Shown: piece by piece, positions 51,493 to 59,940 of the stretch
Layout: each line of letters begins with the position of its first letter
How positions within the stretch are numbered: the first letter of the stretch is position 1
Source: Myxococcales bacterium
GTDB lineage: Bacteria; Myxococcota; Myxococcia; Myxococcales; Anaeromyxobacteraceae
Length of the DNA stretch: 64,000 bases
Reading direction: 5' to 3'
NCBI GenBank assembly: GCA_021806645.1
Contig: JAJZQX010000002.1
Coordinates: 248,001-312,000, forward strand
Position numbers and translations under genes: made by a program
The notes under the pieces: model-generated
Database searches by the model: none
What the model saw: the letters and a program-made list of their open reading frames with translations, nothing else
Told to the model about the DNA's origin: nothing

Positions 51493-51521
51493 TTGCATTT
51501 CATAACCGTAGCGGTTATATT
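51493..51521 (+). promoter_or_regulatory. Promoter of the RHH gene, probably giving a leaderless message
   Basis: TTGCAT (51493-51498), 17 bases, then TATATT (51516-51521, five of six matches to TATAAT). The transcript should start at about 51528, practically at the ATG (51529); no ribosome-binding site precedes the ATG, which fits a leaderless message. Confidence 0.65.
51502..51518. promoter_or_regulatory. Operator-like palindrome inside the RHH promoter
   Basis: ATAACCG-TAG-CGGTTAT is a perfect 7-bp inverted repeat lying between the -35 and -10 elements. A protein bound here would block polymerase, which is where RHH repressors commonly act. The gene that follows encodes such a protein. 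Confidence 0.6.
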
Positions 51522-51528
51522 ATGGTGC

Positions 51529-51987
51529 ATGAGAGCGATCATCCCCATCACCTTCCGGCTGCCTGTCGATCTGAAGTCGGCTGTAGATCGTGCCGCTGCC
51601 GCGCGTCGCCTCTCTCTGAATTCCTTCGTCGAGGTCGCCTTGAGGAACGAGACCGCGAGTGCCTGCGACACCTGCGGACAGCCAGCCAGGCACATCCCGA
51701 GGGGTTGCACTCCGGAGTTCTCCGCGTTCACTGCGTCTCAGCGGAGTGGATCGGTCTACGTGCGTCTCGAACGTCGTGCTGCGCCGGTCGTCTACAAGGG
51801 CCGACTCCCGCGCATCCACGGGAGACATCTCCATCTGGATGCCGAATCGCCCACACACAGTCCTGGCGAAAACGTCATTCTGCTCGACGAAGTCGTTGAC
51901 TGGGAACCCGCGGTCCAGGGCACTAGCACCGAGGACTGGGACCGAACTCACCCGGGAATCGCCGTCGATCGTTGGGGGCTGGAGTAG
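51529..51987 (+). CDS. Ribbon-helix-helix protein with novel Cys-containing C-terminal domain
   Basis: The 152-residue protein begins with a ribbon-helix-helix-like segment of about 45 residues: the strand IIPITFRLPVDLK, then helix SAVDRAAAARRL, then LSLNSFVEVALRNET, as in Arc/MetJ-type repressors and many antitoxins. A CxxC-x5-H-x4-C cluster (CDTCGQPARHIPRGC) suggests a metal site. The C-terminal 85 residues form an unrecognised beta-rich domain (SGSVYVRLERRAAPVVYKG, NVILLDEVVDW). The G+C and codon use are lower than in neighbours. It probably represses its own promoter and perhaps the divergent fic gene. Alternative starts lack support. Confidence 0.65.
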   Translation: MRAIIPITFRLPVDLKSAVDRAAAARRLSLNSFVEVALRNETASACDTCGQPARHIPRGCTPEFSAFTASQRSGSVYVRLERRAAPVVYKGRLPRIHGRHLHLDAESPTHSPGENVILLDEVVDWEPAVQGTSTEDWDRTHPGIAVDRWGLE

Positions 51988-52049
51988 GGAACTCCCAGTA
52001 CGGCTCGGCGTGCCGACTGAAAGTGTGCCCGAAGTTGCTGAGCCCCGGT

Positions 52050-52070
52050 GTCGTTGGATCTACCAACGAC
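52050..52070. terminator. Hairpin between convergent RHH and methyltransferase genes
   Basis: GTCGTTGG-ATCTA-CCAACGAC is a perfect 8-bp stem with a 5-base loop. It lies 60 bases after the RHH stop and contains the stop codon of the convergent methyltransferase gene. There is no T-run, so a termination role is only suggested. Confidence 0.4.
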
Positions 52071-52713
52071 GCGCTGCCCCACGCACCCAGCACTCGAGCG
52101 GCGCCCCCAGCCGGCCGAGCTGCTCGCTCGAGACCAGCTCGAAGCCGTCCGGCATGGGGGCGCCGAGGCCGCAGTGGACGGCGACGCGGGTGCCGGGCGG
52201 CAGCGTCGCCAGCCGGGCGGCCAGAGCGGTGGCGGCGGTGAGCTTGTCGGGAGCCGGCAGGGCCGGGTCGAGCCACTCGTCCGGCTCGGCCTCGCCCTCG
52301 GCGAACGGGTTGCAGACGTAGAAGGCGCCGTAGCGGTCGAGCGGCGCGGTGAGGACGTCGGCCACGACGAAGCGGGCGGTGGCGAACCCGAGCCTGCGGG
52401 CCGCGTCGCGGGCCAGCCGGACCAGCCCCTGGCGCGCCTCCAGGCCGGTGAAGGTGGCGGCCGTGATCGCCGCCCCGACCAGGCAGAACTTGCCGGCTCC
52501 GGCGCCCAGGTCGGCCACCTCGGTCGCCCCGCCCCCGGTCAACCAGCGGGCGGCCCGGGCCGCCACCGCCACCGGCGTGAAGTGGAGCGCCGCCAGCGGC
52601 GCCAGCCGCTCGCCGAAGAGCCGGTCGAAGCGGGCGTCGGTGGGGAGCCGGCCGGCCGCCAGCTGCCCGGCCAGCGCCGCCTCCCAGCCCGGCTCGTCGC
52701 GGTCTCGCGCCAC
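52060..52713 (-). CDS. Class I SAM-dependent methyltransferase
   Basis: The 217-residue protein has the Rossmann-type motif I VADLGAGAGKFCLVGA, an acidic residue at the end of the second strand (FTGLEARQGLV), motif II/IV RFVVADVLTAPLDRYGAFYVCNPF, and the rest of the fold. The NPF after the fourth strand resembles the NPPY-type motif of N-methyltransferases, but DPP is absent, so the target atom cannot be predicted. It is the last gene of a four-gene operon after gloA. The start at 52713 follows the gloA stop by 19 bases. Confidence 0.8.
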   Translation of the reverse strand: MARDRDEPGWEAALAGQLAAGRLPTDARFDRLFGERLAPLAALHFTPVAVAARAARWLTGGGATEVADLGAGAGKFCLVGAAITAATFTGLEARQGLVRLARDAARRLGFATARFVVADVLTAPLDRYGAFYVCNPFAEGEAEPDEWLDPALPAPDKLTAATALAARLATLPPGTRVAVHCGLGAPMPDGFELVSSEQLGRLGAPLECWVRGAARRW

Positions 52714-52732
52714 CCGTCCCGCTCTCGCCCGG

Positions 52733-53119
52733 TCAGGGCCTGCGCTGGATCAGCTCGATCTTGTAGCCGTCCGGGTCCTGCACGAAGGCGATGACGGTGG
52801 TGCCGTGCTTCATTGGCCCGGCCTCGCGGGTGACCACGCCGCCACGCCGCTTGATCTCGCTGCAGGCGGCCGCCGCGTCGGGCACCTCCAGCGCCACGTG
52901 GCCGAAGCCGGCGCCGAGGTCGTAGCGGTCGGTGCCCCAGTTGAAGGTGAGCTCGATGGCCGCCTGCTCCGACTCCGGGCCGTAGCCGACGAACGCCAGC
53001 GTGAACCTGCCGTCGGGGTAGTCGTGGCGGCGCAGCAGCGTCATGCCCAGCACCTCGGTGTAGAAGCGGATCGAGCGCTCCAGGTCGCCGACGCGGAGCA
53101 TGGTGTGGAGGATGCGCAT
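52733..53119 (-). CDS. gloA: Lactoylglutathione lyase (glyoxalase I)
   Basis: Glyoxalase I converts the hemithioacetal of methylglyoxal and glutathione to lactoylglutathione. The 128-residue protein matches the Ni-type enzymes: [24 protein letters not shown] with the metal His, [41 protein letters not shown] with the second Glu and His, and [14 protein letters not shown] with the last Glu. It lies between ycaQ and the methyltransferase. Detoxification of methylglyoxal and DNA-repair functions would be co-expressed here. Confidence 0.95.
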   Translation of the reverse strand: MRILHTMLRVGDLERSIRFYTEVLGMTLLRRHDYPDGRFTLAFVGYGPESEQAAIELTFNWGTDRYDLGAGFGHVALEVPDAAAACSEIKRRGGVVTREAGPMKHGTTVIAFVQDPDGYKIELIQRRP

Positions 53120-53128
53120 GCCGCTTCC

Positions 53129-54334
53129 TTAGCGCTTCCTCACCTCGGCGGCGAGGGCCGCCGCCAGCCCACCCCGCCGCGCCACCCGGACGCCGTCCAG
53201 GCCGAGCCAGGTGGCCTGCTGCCCGAGCTCGGCGGACAGCGGACCGGCCACCTCGCCGGCCCGGTGACCCGGCTCGAGGTGGGCGGCCAGCACCAGGAGC
53301 CGCCGCGCCTCCCGGTCGGCGCGCAGGTCGAGCCGCGCCACCAGCCGGTCGCCGAGGAGGAAGGGGAGGACGTAGTAGCCCCAGCGCCGCTTCGACGCCG
53401 GCGTGTAGATCTCGAGCCGGTGGTCCAGGCCGAAGAGGCGCAAGGCCCGCGGCCGGAACCAGACCACCGGGTCGAACGGCGAGAGGAGCGCGGCCGCCTC
53501 GAGCCGGCGGGGGAGGGTGGCCTCGGCGTGCAGCAGGGCCGGCTCGCGCCAGCCCTCGACGCGAACCTCGCGGAGCGTCCCGGCCTCGCACAGCTCGGCC
53601 AGCCGCGGCCGGGCCTCGGCGGTGCCCATGCGGAAGTAGTCGGCCAGGTCGCGGACGGTGCCGACGCCATGGGCACGGGCGGCGATGGCGAGCAGCGCGC
53701 GGCGCGCCTCGTCGGGCGCCACCCGGCGGTCCAGGTGCTCGGCCGCGATCACCCGCTCCGCCAGGTCGTACTCGCGCGCCATGCTGCGCCGGCGCCCCGC
53801 CACCGCCAGCAGGCCGCGGCCGAAGAAGGACTCCAGGGTGGCGCGCGGGACGGTCCCGAACCAGGTCTCGGGGAGCTTGCGTTCGGAGCCGGTGGGGTGC
53901 CGCAGGTCCTCGGCCGAGAGCGGCCCGCGCCGGCGCACCTCGGCCAGCACCTCCTCGGCGTACCCGGGATGGCGGGCCAGCACCTGCTCGAAGCCGTGAG
54001 GGCGGAGCCGGTGCGTCTCCATGCGGTGGCGCAGCAGCGGCCAGGTCTCCACCGGCACGATGGAGGCCTCGTGGGCCCAGCGCTCGGTGAGGGCGCGGCG
54101 CCGGTAGGTGAGGTGGTCGAGCAGGGTCCGGTCGTACGGGCCGAGCCGGGAGAAGAGCGGCTGGTAGTGGGCCGGGACCAGCACCCCCACCGAGTCGAAC
54201 TGGAGGAGGCCGAGCCGGCGCACCGTCGCCAGCAGGTGGCGGGCGGTGGGCCGGGCCGGCCGGGGCCGGTCGAACCCCTGCGCGGCCAGCGCCAGGCGGC
54301 GGGCCTGGTCGAGCGAGAGGTCGGCGCGGGTCAC
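53129..54334 (-). CDS. ycaQ: YcaQ/AlkX-like winged-helix DNA glycosylase
   Basis: The 401-residue protein belongs to the HTH_42/YcaQ family, which unhooks interstrand crosslinks and alkylated purines. Diagnostic blocks are LLATVRRLGLLQFDSVGVLVPAHYQPL (with the catalytic Q-x-D-type motif), RWAHEASIVPVETWPL and WEPALLHAEATLP-like winged-helix segments. FDPVVWFRPRALRLFGLDHRLEIYTPA and RWGYYVLPFLLGDRLVARLDL are also typical. It is in a four-gene operon with a metallopeptidase-like gene, gloA and a methyltransferase. The start follows the upstream stop by 25 bases. Confidence 0.88.
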   Translation of the reverse strand: MTRADLSLDQARRLALAAQGFDRPRPARPTARHLLATVRRLGLLQFDSVGVLVPAHYQPLFSRLGPYDRTLLDHLTYRRRALTERWAHEASIVPVETWPLLRHRMETHRLRPHGFEQVLARHPGYAEEVLAEVRRRGPLSAEDLRHPTGSERKLPETWFGTVPRATLESFFGRGLLAVAGRRRSMAREYDLAERVIAAEHLDRRVAPDEARRALLAIAARAHGVGTVRDLADYFRMGTAEARPRLAELCEAGTLREVRVEGWREPALLHAEATLPRRLEAAALLSPFDPVVWFRPRALRLFGLDHRLEIYTPASKRRWGYYVLPFLLGDRLVARLDLRADREARRLLVLAAHLEPGHRAGEVAGPLSAELGQQATWLGLDGVRVARRGGLAAALAAEVRKR

Positions 54335-54359
54335 GAGCCGGCCCGGTGGCCGGCCGCGC

Positions 54360-55706
54360 TCACTTCAGCACCTGGTCGATGGTGACGAGGTCCACCAGCC
54401 CGTCGCAGTTGTAGAGCGCCGGGATCACCTTCTCCGGCCGGTGGCGGCGGCGCAGCTCGGCCACCTTCTCGGTGCCGGCCCGGTAGGCCGGCAGGTACAT
54501 CCGCCCCAGCAGCGGGTGGCGACCCCAGGCGCCGGAGAGCTTGTCGGCCCGCTCGGCGGAGCAGAGGAAGTCGCGCCGCAGCGTGGCGGCCACCTCGGCC
54601 TGGGGCAGCCCCTGGCGCCAGGTGAGCCACGACGACTGGTTCTTGGCGTCGTCCTGCAGGAGCGCCAGCAGCGTGCCGAGCTGCAGGTCGGCCCCGGGGA
54701 GCTGCTCCACCTCGGTGACGCCGAAGGCCATGAGGATGGCGTTGTTGGCGATCCCCTCGGAGAGCGCGGCGCCGCGCGTGTTCATGGTGAGCACGGTGGC
54801 CTCGAAGCCCAGCTTCCCGGCGACGTGGAGCCCCTGCGTGAGCGCGAAGTTGGTGACGTGGCCCGGCACCACCTCGTGGCTGACCAGCTGGGCGAACTCG
54901 GGGACCGAGATCTCCAGCGAGGCGTTGATCTCGTAGGTGGCCTCGTACTGCGGCGAGCCGTCGGCGTTGCGGGCGCGCCCCACGTAGTTCATCGAGCCGG
55001 AGAACCAGGCGTCGGCGATGGGGAGGAAGGTGATGTTGGCGCGCGGGACGTCGCGCAGCGACGCGGGCAGGTGGGGGAGCAGGTGGCGGCGCGTCCCCTC
55101 GTCGAGCTGGGCGATGAAGGCGTCGGCCAGCTGGGCGATCGACTTCTTCGGCACCAGCCGGTCGGCGCGCCAGGCGTCCACGGCGGCCAGCAGCTCGTCG
55201 GCGCTTCCGGAGCGGTAGCCGGCCTTGGCGAGCAACTCGGCCACGCGCCGGCGCTTCTCGTCGGGGCGCGACGGCTCGGGTGGCCTGCCGGTGGAGGTGA
55301 CCACGCAGCGGTCGTAGTCGAGCTTCGGCCCGCGGCCGAGCAGCTCCTGCCCGAGTTCCCACATGGCCTGCAGGCTGTCGGCCATGCCGGAGAGGTAGGC
55401 GCCGCGCAGGTCGCCGGCCTGGCCGGCCAGCCGGGAGAGGGCCTTCACCGCCGCGGCCACGTCCACCGCCGAGAGGTAGGCGTCCACCGCCGCCAGGTCC
55501 GGGACCTTGGCGACCACGCCGCCCGCCTTGCGGAGCGCCGCGGCGGCCGGGTGGGTGTAGGCGGGCGGGAGCGGTTCGCTGGAGAACCAGCTGTCGGCGA
55601 TGAAGCGGCCGGTGCCGGAGGGGTCGAGGACGTCGCCGCCGAAGAGCGCGTCGATGCCGAGGATGGCGGTGGCGGTGGTGCGGGTCAGCAGGGTCTCGTC
55701 GAGCAT
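54360..55706 (-). CDS. DUF885-like putative metallopeptidase
   Basis: The 448-residue protein has HEVVPGH in a helix (FAQLVSHEVVPGHVTNFAL), the same HExxPGH arrangement as in DUF885 proteins, and a downstream Glu in ALSEGIANNAILMAFG as a possible third ligand. The rest is helical. There is no signal peptide, so it is probably cytoplasmic. The start at 55706 is supported by an AGGTGAGG ribosome-binding site. It is the first gene of the minus-strand operon and divergent from the peptide transporters, so a peptide-processing role is plausible. Activity has not been shown for this form to my knowledge. Confidence 0.7.
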   Translation of the reverse strand: MLDETLLTRTTATAILGIDALFGGDVLDPSGTGRFIADSWFSSEPLPPAYTHPAAAALRKAGGVVAKVPDLAAVDAYLSAVDVAAAVKALSRLAGQAGDLRGAYLSGMADSLQAMWELGQELLGRGPKLDYDRCVVTSTGRPPEPSRPDEKRRRVAELLAKAGYRSGSADELLAAVDAWRADRLVPKKSIAQLADAFIAQLDEGTRRHLLPHLPASLRDVPRANITFLPIADAWFSGSMNYVGRARNADGSPQYEATYEINASLEISVPEFAQLVSHEVVPGHVTNFALTQGLHVAGKLGFEATVLTMNTRGAALSEGIANNAILMAFGVTEVEQLPGADLQLGTLLALLQDDAKNQSSWLTWRQGLPQAEVAATLRRDFLCSAERADKLSGAWGRHPLLGRMYLPAYRAGTEKVAELRRRHRPEKVIPALYNCDGLVDLVTIDQVLK

Positions 55707-55814
55707 GGCCTCACCTCTAAATGAGGTTGGGAGAGATATCACGTCGATCCGGCGTCGCCCCCCGGCTAGACTGCGCCGCCAGCGGGGCCCCGGGGGGCCC
55801 AGACCGGAGACCGG

Positions 55815-57827
55815 ATGGAAGCCACCGAGACGAGATCGCTCCCCGAGAACGCCTACCTGCCGCTCGCCCCGGGCGAGAGCTACCGGCCCATGGTGCCGGC
55901 CAGCGCCAGCGTCCCCGAGACGACGTGGCGCTCGGTGCTCTGGGGCGTCTTCCTCTGCGTCATCTTCACCGCCGCCTCGGCCTACTCCGGCCTCAAGGTC
56001 GGGCAGGTGATGGAGGCGGCCATCCCCATCTCGATCCTGGCCATCGGGCTGGGGCGGGTCTACGCGCGCCGCTCCACGCTGCTGGAGAACGTCATCATCA
56101 CCGGCATCGGCGGCGTCTCCGGCTCGGTGGTGGCGGGGGCGGTCTTCACGCTCCCGGCGCTCTACATCCTCCAGCTCGATCCGCACCCCTGGCAGACCAT
56201 CTTCATCTGCATTGCCGGCGGCATGCTGGGCGTCCTCTTCCTGCTGCCGCTGCGCCGCTACTTCGTGCGCGAGACCCACGGGCAGTTCCCCTACCCGGAG
56301 GCGACCGCCATCACCGAGGTGCTGGTGACCGGCGAGAAGGGCGGCTCGCAGGCCGCGCTGCTGCTCCAGGCCACCGGCATCGCCGCCGCCTACGACTTCT
56401 TCGTCACCACCTTCCAGGTCTGGAAGGAGACCGTCGACCTGCGCTTCCTCCCGGCGGTGGAGGGGCTGGCCCAGAAGGCCAGGATGGCGCTCTCCTTCGA
56501 CGCGCTCGGCTTCATCCTCGGCCTCGGCTACGTGATGGGGCTGCGCTCGTCGCTGCTGCTCTGCGCCGGCGGCGTGCTCTCCAACCTGGTGCTGGTGCCG
56601 CTCATCTGGTTCGTCGGCAGCCACCTCCCCGAGGCCGTCTACCCGGGCACCACCCCCATCTCGGCGATGGACGCCGGCCAGGTCTTCCGCAGCTACGTCC
56701 GGCTCATCGGCGTGGGGGCCATCGCCACCGCCGGCATCTTCGGGATCTTGAAGTCCCTCAAGATCGTGGTCGGCTCCTTCTCCATCGCGGTGAAGGCCTT
56801 CCGGGCCGGCGGCGAGCAGGCGCTCGAGCGGACCGACCGCGACGTCTCGGTGATGACCATCCTGGCCGGGGTGGTGATCTCGGCGCTGGCGGTGGCCGTC
56901 TTCCTCGGCAACCTCGGCGTCACCGCGGCCGTGCTGCTGGTGGGGCTGCTGCTGGTGCTCCTCTTCTCCTTCTTCTTCACCTCGGTGGCCGCCAACGCCA
57001 TCGCCACCACCGCCCGCAACCCGGTCTCCGGCATGACCATGCTCACGGTCATCGTCTCCTCGGTGGTGCTGCTCGAGTTCGGCCTCACCGGCCGGACCGG
57101 CATGTTCTTCGTGATGGCCATCGCCGGCATGGTCTGCACCGCGCTCTCGGTCTCCGGCCAGACCGTCACCGACCTCAAGGTCGGCTACTGGCTCGGCTCG
57201 ACGCCGCGGGCGCAGGAGCGGGTCAAGTTCCTCGGCGTGGTGGTGGCCTCGGTGGTGGTGGGGATCGTCATCGTGCTGCTGGCCCGCTACTTCCAGTTCG
57301 GCGAGGCGGCCCCCGGCGACACCCGCCCGGTGCTGGCCTCGCCGCAGGCGGCCCTCATGAAGGTGCTGGTGGAGGGGTTCATGAGCCACCAGCCGGTCGC
57401 CTACCTGCTCTTCGCCGCCGGAGCCATCGTCGCCGTCATCATGGAGATGCTCTCCATCCCGGCGCTCACCTTCGCGCTCGGCATGTACCTGCCGCTCGAG
57501 CTCAACTCGCCGGCGCTGGTGGGCGGGTTCATCGCCCACTTCCTCACCCGGCGGTCGGAGCGGGTGGGCGGTGAAGCCGGGCGGACCATGCGCGAGCGGG
57601 GCGTGGTGGTGGCCTCGGGGCTGCTGGCCGGCGGCGCGCTGGGCGGCGTCTTCGGCGCGGCCATGCGGACCATCCCGGGCTTCAGCGAGGACTGGGTGAA
57701 GCTGCCCTTCTACGACCACCAGGCCACCTCGCAGACGGTGAGCCTGCTGGCCTTCGCGGCGCTCTGCGCCTACCTCTGGTTCGCGTCGGTGAAGCGCGAG
57801 AAGCAGGCCGCGCGAGCGGGAGGATAG
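55815..57827 (+). CDS. OPT-family oligopeptide transporter, first copy
   Basis: The 670-residue protein has about 16 membrane helices with the OPT-family signatures: the N-terminal PENAYLPLAPGESYRPMVPA, SAYSGLKVGQVMEAAIPISI and LREEF-like FVRETHGQFPYPEATAITEVL. The C-terminal NSPALVGGFIAHFL is also typical. OPT proteins take up small peptides or metal chelates with protons. It is followed 5 bases later by a second, related gene, and then by peptidase T, which fits a peptide-use operon. ATG 55815 is preceded by a purine-rich stretch (GGAGACCGG). Confidence 0.9.
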   Translation: MEATETRSLPENAYLPLAPGESYRPMVPASASVPETTWRSVLWGVFLCVIFTAASAYSGLKVGQVMEAAIPISILAIGLGRVYARRSTLLENVIITGIGGVSGSVVAGAVFTLPALYILQLDPHPWQTIFICIAGGMLGVLFLLPLRRYFVRETHGQFPYPEATAITEVLVTGEKGGSQAALLLQATGIAAAYDFFVTTFQVWKETVDLRFLPAVEGLAQKARMALSFDALGFILGLGYVMGLRSSLLLCAGGVLSNLVLVPLIWFVGSHLPEAVYPGTTPISAMDAGQVFRSYVRLIGVGAIATAGIFGILKSLKIVVGSFSIAVKAFRAGGEQALERTDRDVSVMTILAGVVISALAVAVFLGNLGVTAAVLLVGLLLVLLFSFFFTSVAANAIATTARNPVSGMTMLTVIVSSVVLLEFGLTGRTGMFFVMAIAGMVCTALSVSGQTVTDLKVGYWLGSTPRAQERVKFLGVVVASVVVGIVIVLLARYFQFGEAAPGDTRPVLASPQAALMKVLVEGFMSHQPVAYLLFAAGAIVAVIMEMLSIPALTFALGMYLPLELNSPALVGGFIAHFLTRRSERVGGEAGRTMRERGVVVASGLLAGGALGGVFGAAMRTIPGFSEDWVKLPFYDHQATSQTVSLLAFAALCAYLWFASVKREKQAARAGG

Positions 57828-57832
57828 CGGCC

Positions 57833-59911
57833 ATGAGCCAGCCGAACGAGAGCCCGGCGGCGGGCCGGCCGGCCGGCCTGCCGGAGAACGCCTTCCGCCC
57901 GCTGGAGCCGGGCGAGACCTACCAGCCGCTGGTGCCGGCCAGCGCCTCGCCGCCCGAGGTCACGGCACGGACCGTGGTGCAGGGGGTGATCTGGTCGGCG
58001 GTCTTCTCCGCCGCCGCCACCTACATCGCGCTCAAGCTGGGGCAGGGGATCGAGTCGGCCATCCCCATCGCCATCCTCACGGTGGGGCTCTCGGCCATGC
58101 TGGCGCGCACGCTGGGCCGGGCCTCGACGCTGCTCGAGAACGTCAACGTGCTGGCCATCGGCGCCACCTCGGGCATCGTCGCCGGCGGCTCGGTCTTCAC
58201 CATGCCGGCGGTCTACATCCTCGGGCTCGAGGGGCGCTCCGGCTTCTGGCAGATCTTCATCGTCCCCCTGCTCGGGGCCGTGCTGGGCGTCTTCCTGCTG
58301 GTCCCGTTCCGCCGCTACTTCACGCTCGACCTGCACGGCAAGCTGCCGTTCCCGGAGGCGCGCGCCACCACCGAGATCCTGGTGGCCGGCAACCGCGGCG
58401 GGCGCAGCGCCGTGGTGCTGGCCTGGTCGGCGGCCACGGCGGCGGTCTACGACTTCGCCGGGCCGACCCTGAAGCTCTTCTCCGACACCTTCTCGACCGC
58501 GGCCATCGGCCCGCTGGCCGGCTTCACCGAGCGGACCCGGGCCGTCTTCTCCATGAACACCTCGGCCGCCATCTTCGGCCTCGGCTACATCATGGGGGTC
58601 GACTACGCCGCCATCATCCTGGCCGGCTCGCTGGTCTCCTTCTTCGCGCTGGTGCCGCTCTTCGCCTGGTTCGGCCCGCACCTGGCGGGCCTGCTGGCGC
58701 CGGCCACCGAGCCGCTCAGCGCCATGTCGGCCGACGCCATCTTCGCGACCTGGGTGCGCCCCATCGGCATCGGCGGCATCTTCGCGGCCGGGGTCATCTC
58801 CATCCTCAAGATGTCGCCGGTGATCGTGCAGGCCGGCCGGCAGGCGGTGACCGAGGTGGCGCGGCTGGCCCGCGGCGGCGCGGTGGCGGCCACCGAGCGG
58901 ACCGATCGCGCCCTGCCCATGTCGCTCGACCTGCTCGGCATCGCCGGGATCGGGCTGGCGATCTTCGCCTACTTCCGCCTCTCGGTGCTGGCGGGCGATG
59001 CGCGCGCCACGGTCCTGGCGCTGGTGGCCACCCTGCTGACGCTGGGCGTCTCCTTCCTCTTCGCCGCCGTCTCGGCCTGGGCCATCGCCCTCATCTCCAT
59101 CACCCCCATCTCCGGGATGACGCTGACCACGCTCATCATCACCGCGGTGGCGCTCTCGGCGCTGGGGCTCTCCGGTCCGAGCGGCATGCTCCAGACGTTG
59201 CTCATCGGCGGGGTGGTCTGCACCGCCCTCTCCATGAGCGGCTCGCTGGTGACCCAGTACAAGATCGGCCACTGGCTGGGCGCCACGCCGCGCACCATCG
59301 AGGTGGCCAACATCCTCGGCTCGGTGGTGGCCTCGGCCGCCACCACCGCGGTGATCATGCTGATGGCGCAGGTCTACGGCTTCTCGCCGGACGCCGCCCA
59401 CCCGCACGCGCTGCCGGCGCCGCAGCCCAACGCCATGGCCGCGGTGCTGCGCGGCGTGATGGGGGGCGGGGGAGCGCCCTGGTTCCTCTACGCCGTCGGG
59501 GCCGTCTTCGCGGTGGCCGTGGAGCTCTGCGGCGTCTCGGGCCTGGCCTTCGCGCTCGGCATGTACCTCCCCATGGATCTCAACTCGCCGCTGGTGGTCG
59601 GCGCGGCGGTGGCCTGGCTGCTGCGCCGCTCGTCGAAGGACGGCGCCGTGGCCTCGGCCCGCCACGAGCAGGGGACGCTCATCGCCTCCGGCTTCATCGC
59701 CGGCGGGGCGCTGGTGGGGGTCTTCGCCGCGCTGCTCAAGTTCGTCGAGGACCGGACCGCCACCGCCTTCGTGCCCGACCTGACCAACCTGCCCGGCCTC
59801 GGGCCGGCGCTGGCCGCGTGGTCCAACTGGAGCGGCCTCCTCGCCTTCGCGCTCCTGTCACTCGGAGTCTACGTGCTGGGCCGCCGCGCCGCGCCGGCGC
59901 CCACCCCCTGA
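57833..59911 (+). CDS. OPT-family oligopeptide transporter, second copy
   Basis: The 692-residue protein parallels its neighbour from end to end: PENAFRPLEPGETYQPLVPA at the N-terminus, ATYIALKLGQGIESAIPIAI in helix 1-2, FPEARATTEILVAGNRGGRS in the first large loop, and the NSPLVVGAAVAWLL end. The two proteins are clearly paralogues from a tandem duplication, though diverged. They may form a hetero-oligomer or differ in substrate. The C-terminal helix is longer than in the first copy. The start ATG follows the first gene by 5 bases. Confidence 0.9.
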   Translation: MSQPNESPAAGRPAGLPENAFRPLEPGETYQPLVPASASPPEVTARTVVQGVIWSAVFSAAATYIALKLGQGIESAIPIAILTVGLSAMLARTLGRASTLLENVNVLAIGATSGIVAGGSVFTMPAVYILGLEGRSGFWQIFIVPLLGAVLGVFLLVPFRRYFTLDLHGKLPFPEARATTEILVAGNRGGRSAVVLAWSAATAAVYDFAGPTLKLFSDTFSTAAIGPLAGFTERTRAVFSMNTSAAIFGLGYIMGVDYAAIILAGSLVSFFALVPLFAWFGPHLAGLLAPATEPLSAMSADAIFATWVRPIGIGGIFAAGVISILKMSPVIVQAGRQAVTEVARLARGGAVAATERTDRALPMSLDLLGIAGIGLAIFAYFRLSVLAGDARATVLALVATLLTLGVSFLFAAVSAWAIALISITPISGMTLTTLIITAVALSALGLSGPSGMLQTLLIGGVVCTALSMSGSLVTQYKIGHWLGATPRTIEVANILGSVVASAATTAVIMLMAQVYGFSPDAAHPHALPAPQPNAMAAVLRGVMGGGGAPWFLYAVGAVFAVAVELCGVSGLAFALGMYLPMDLNSPLVVGAAVAWLLRRSSKDGAVASARHEQGTLIASGFIAGGALVGVFAALLKFVEDRTATAFVPDLTNLPGLGPALAAWSNWSGLLAFALLSLGVYVLGRRAAPAPTP

Positions 59912-59940
59912 ACCGCCTCGCCACCTCGGAGCCCACCGCC

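Larger units (their letters stand above)
51337..51528. other. Divergent regulatory region between fic and the RHH gene
   Basis: This 192-bp stretch is AT-richer than the rest of the window. It contains the promoter and palindrome listed separately for the plus strand. For fic on the minus strand no clear -35/-10 pair is visible; TGTCAG and CGTAAT elements near 51370-51390 are only weak candidates. Confidence 0.5.

Noticed and set aside
54360-57719. An open frame extending the DUF885-like gene far upstream, to 1119 codons
   Set aside because: The extra part is antisense to the OPT gene and rich in His, Gly, Asp and Glu; the real start at 55706 has a good ribosome-binding site.
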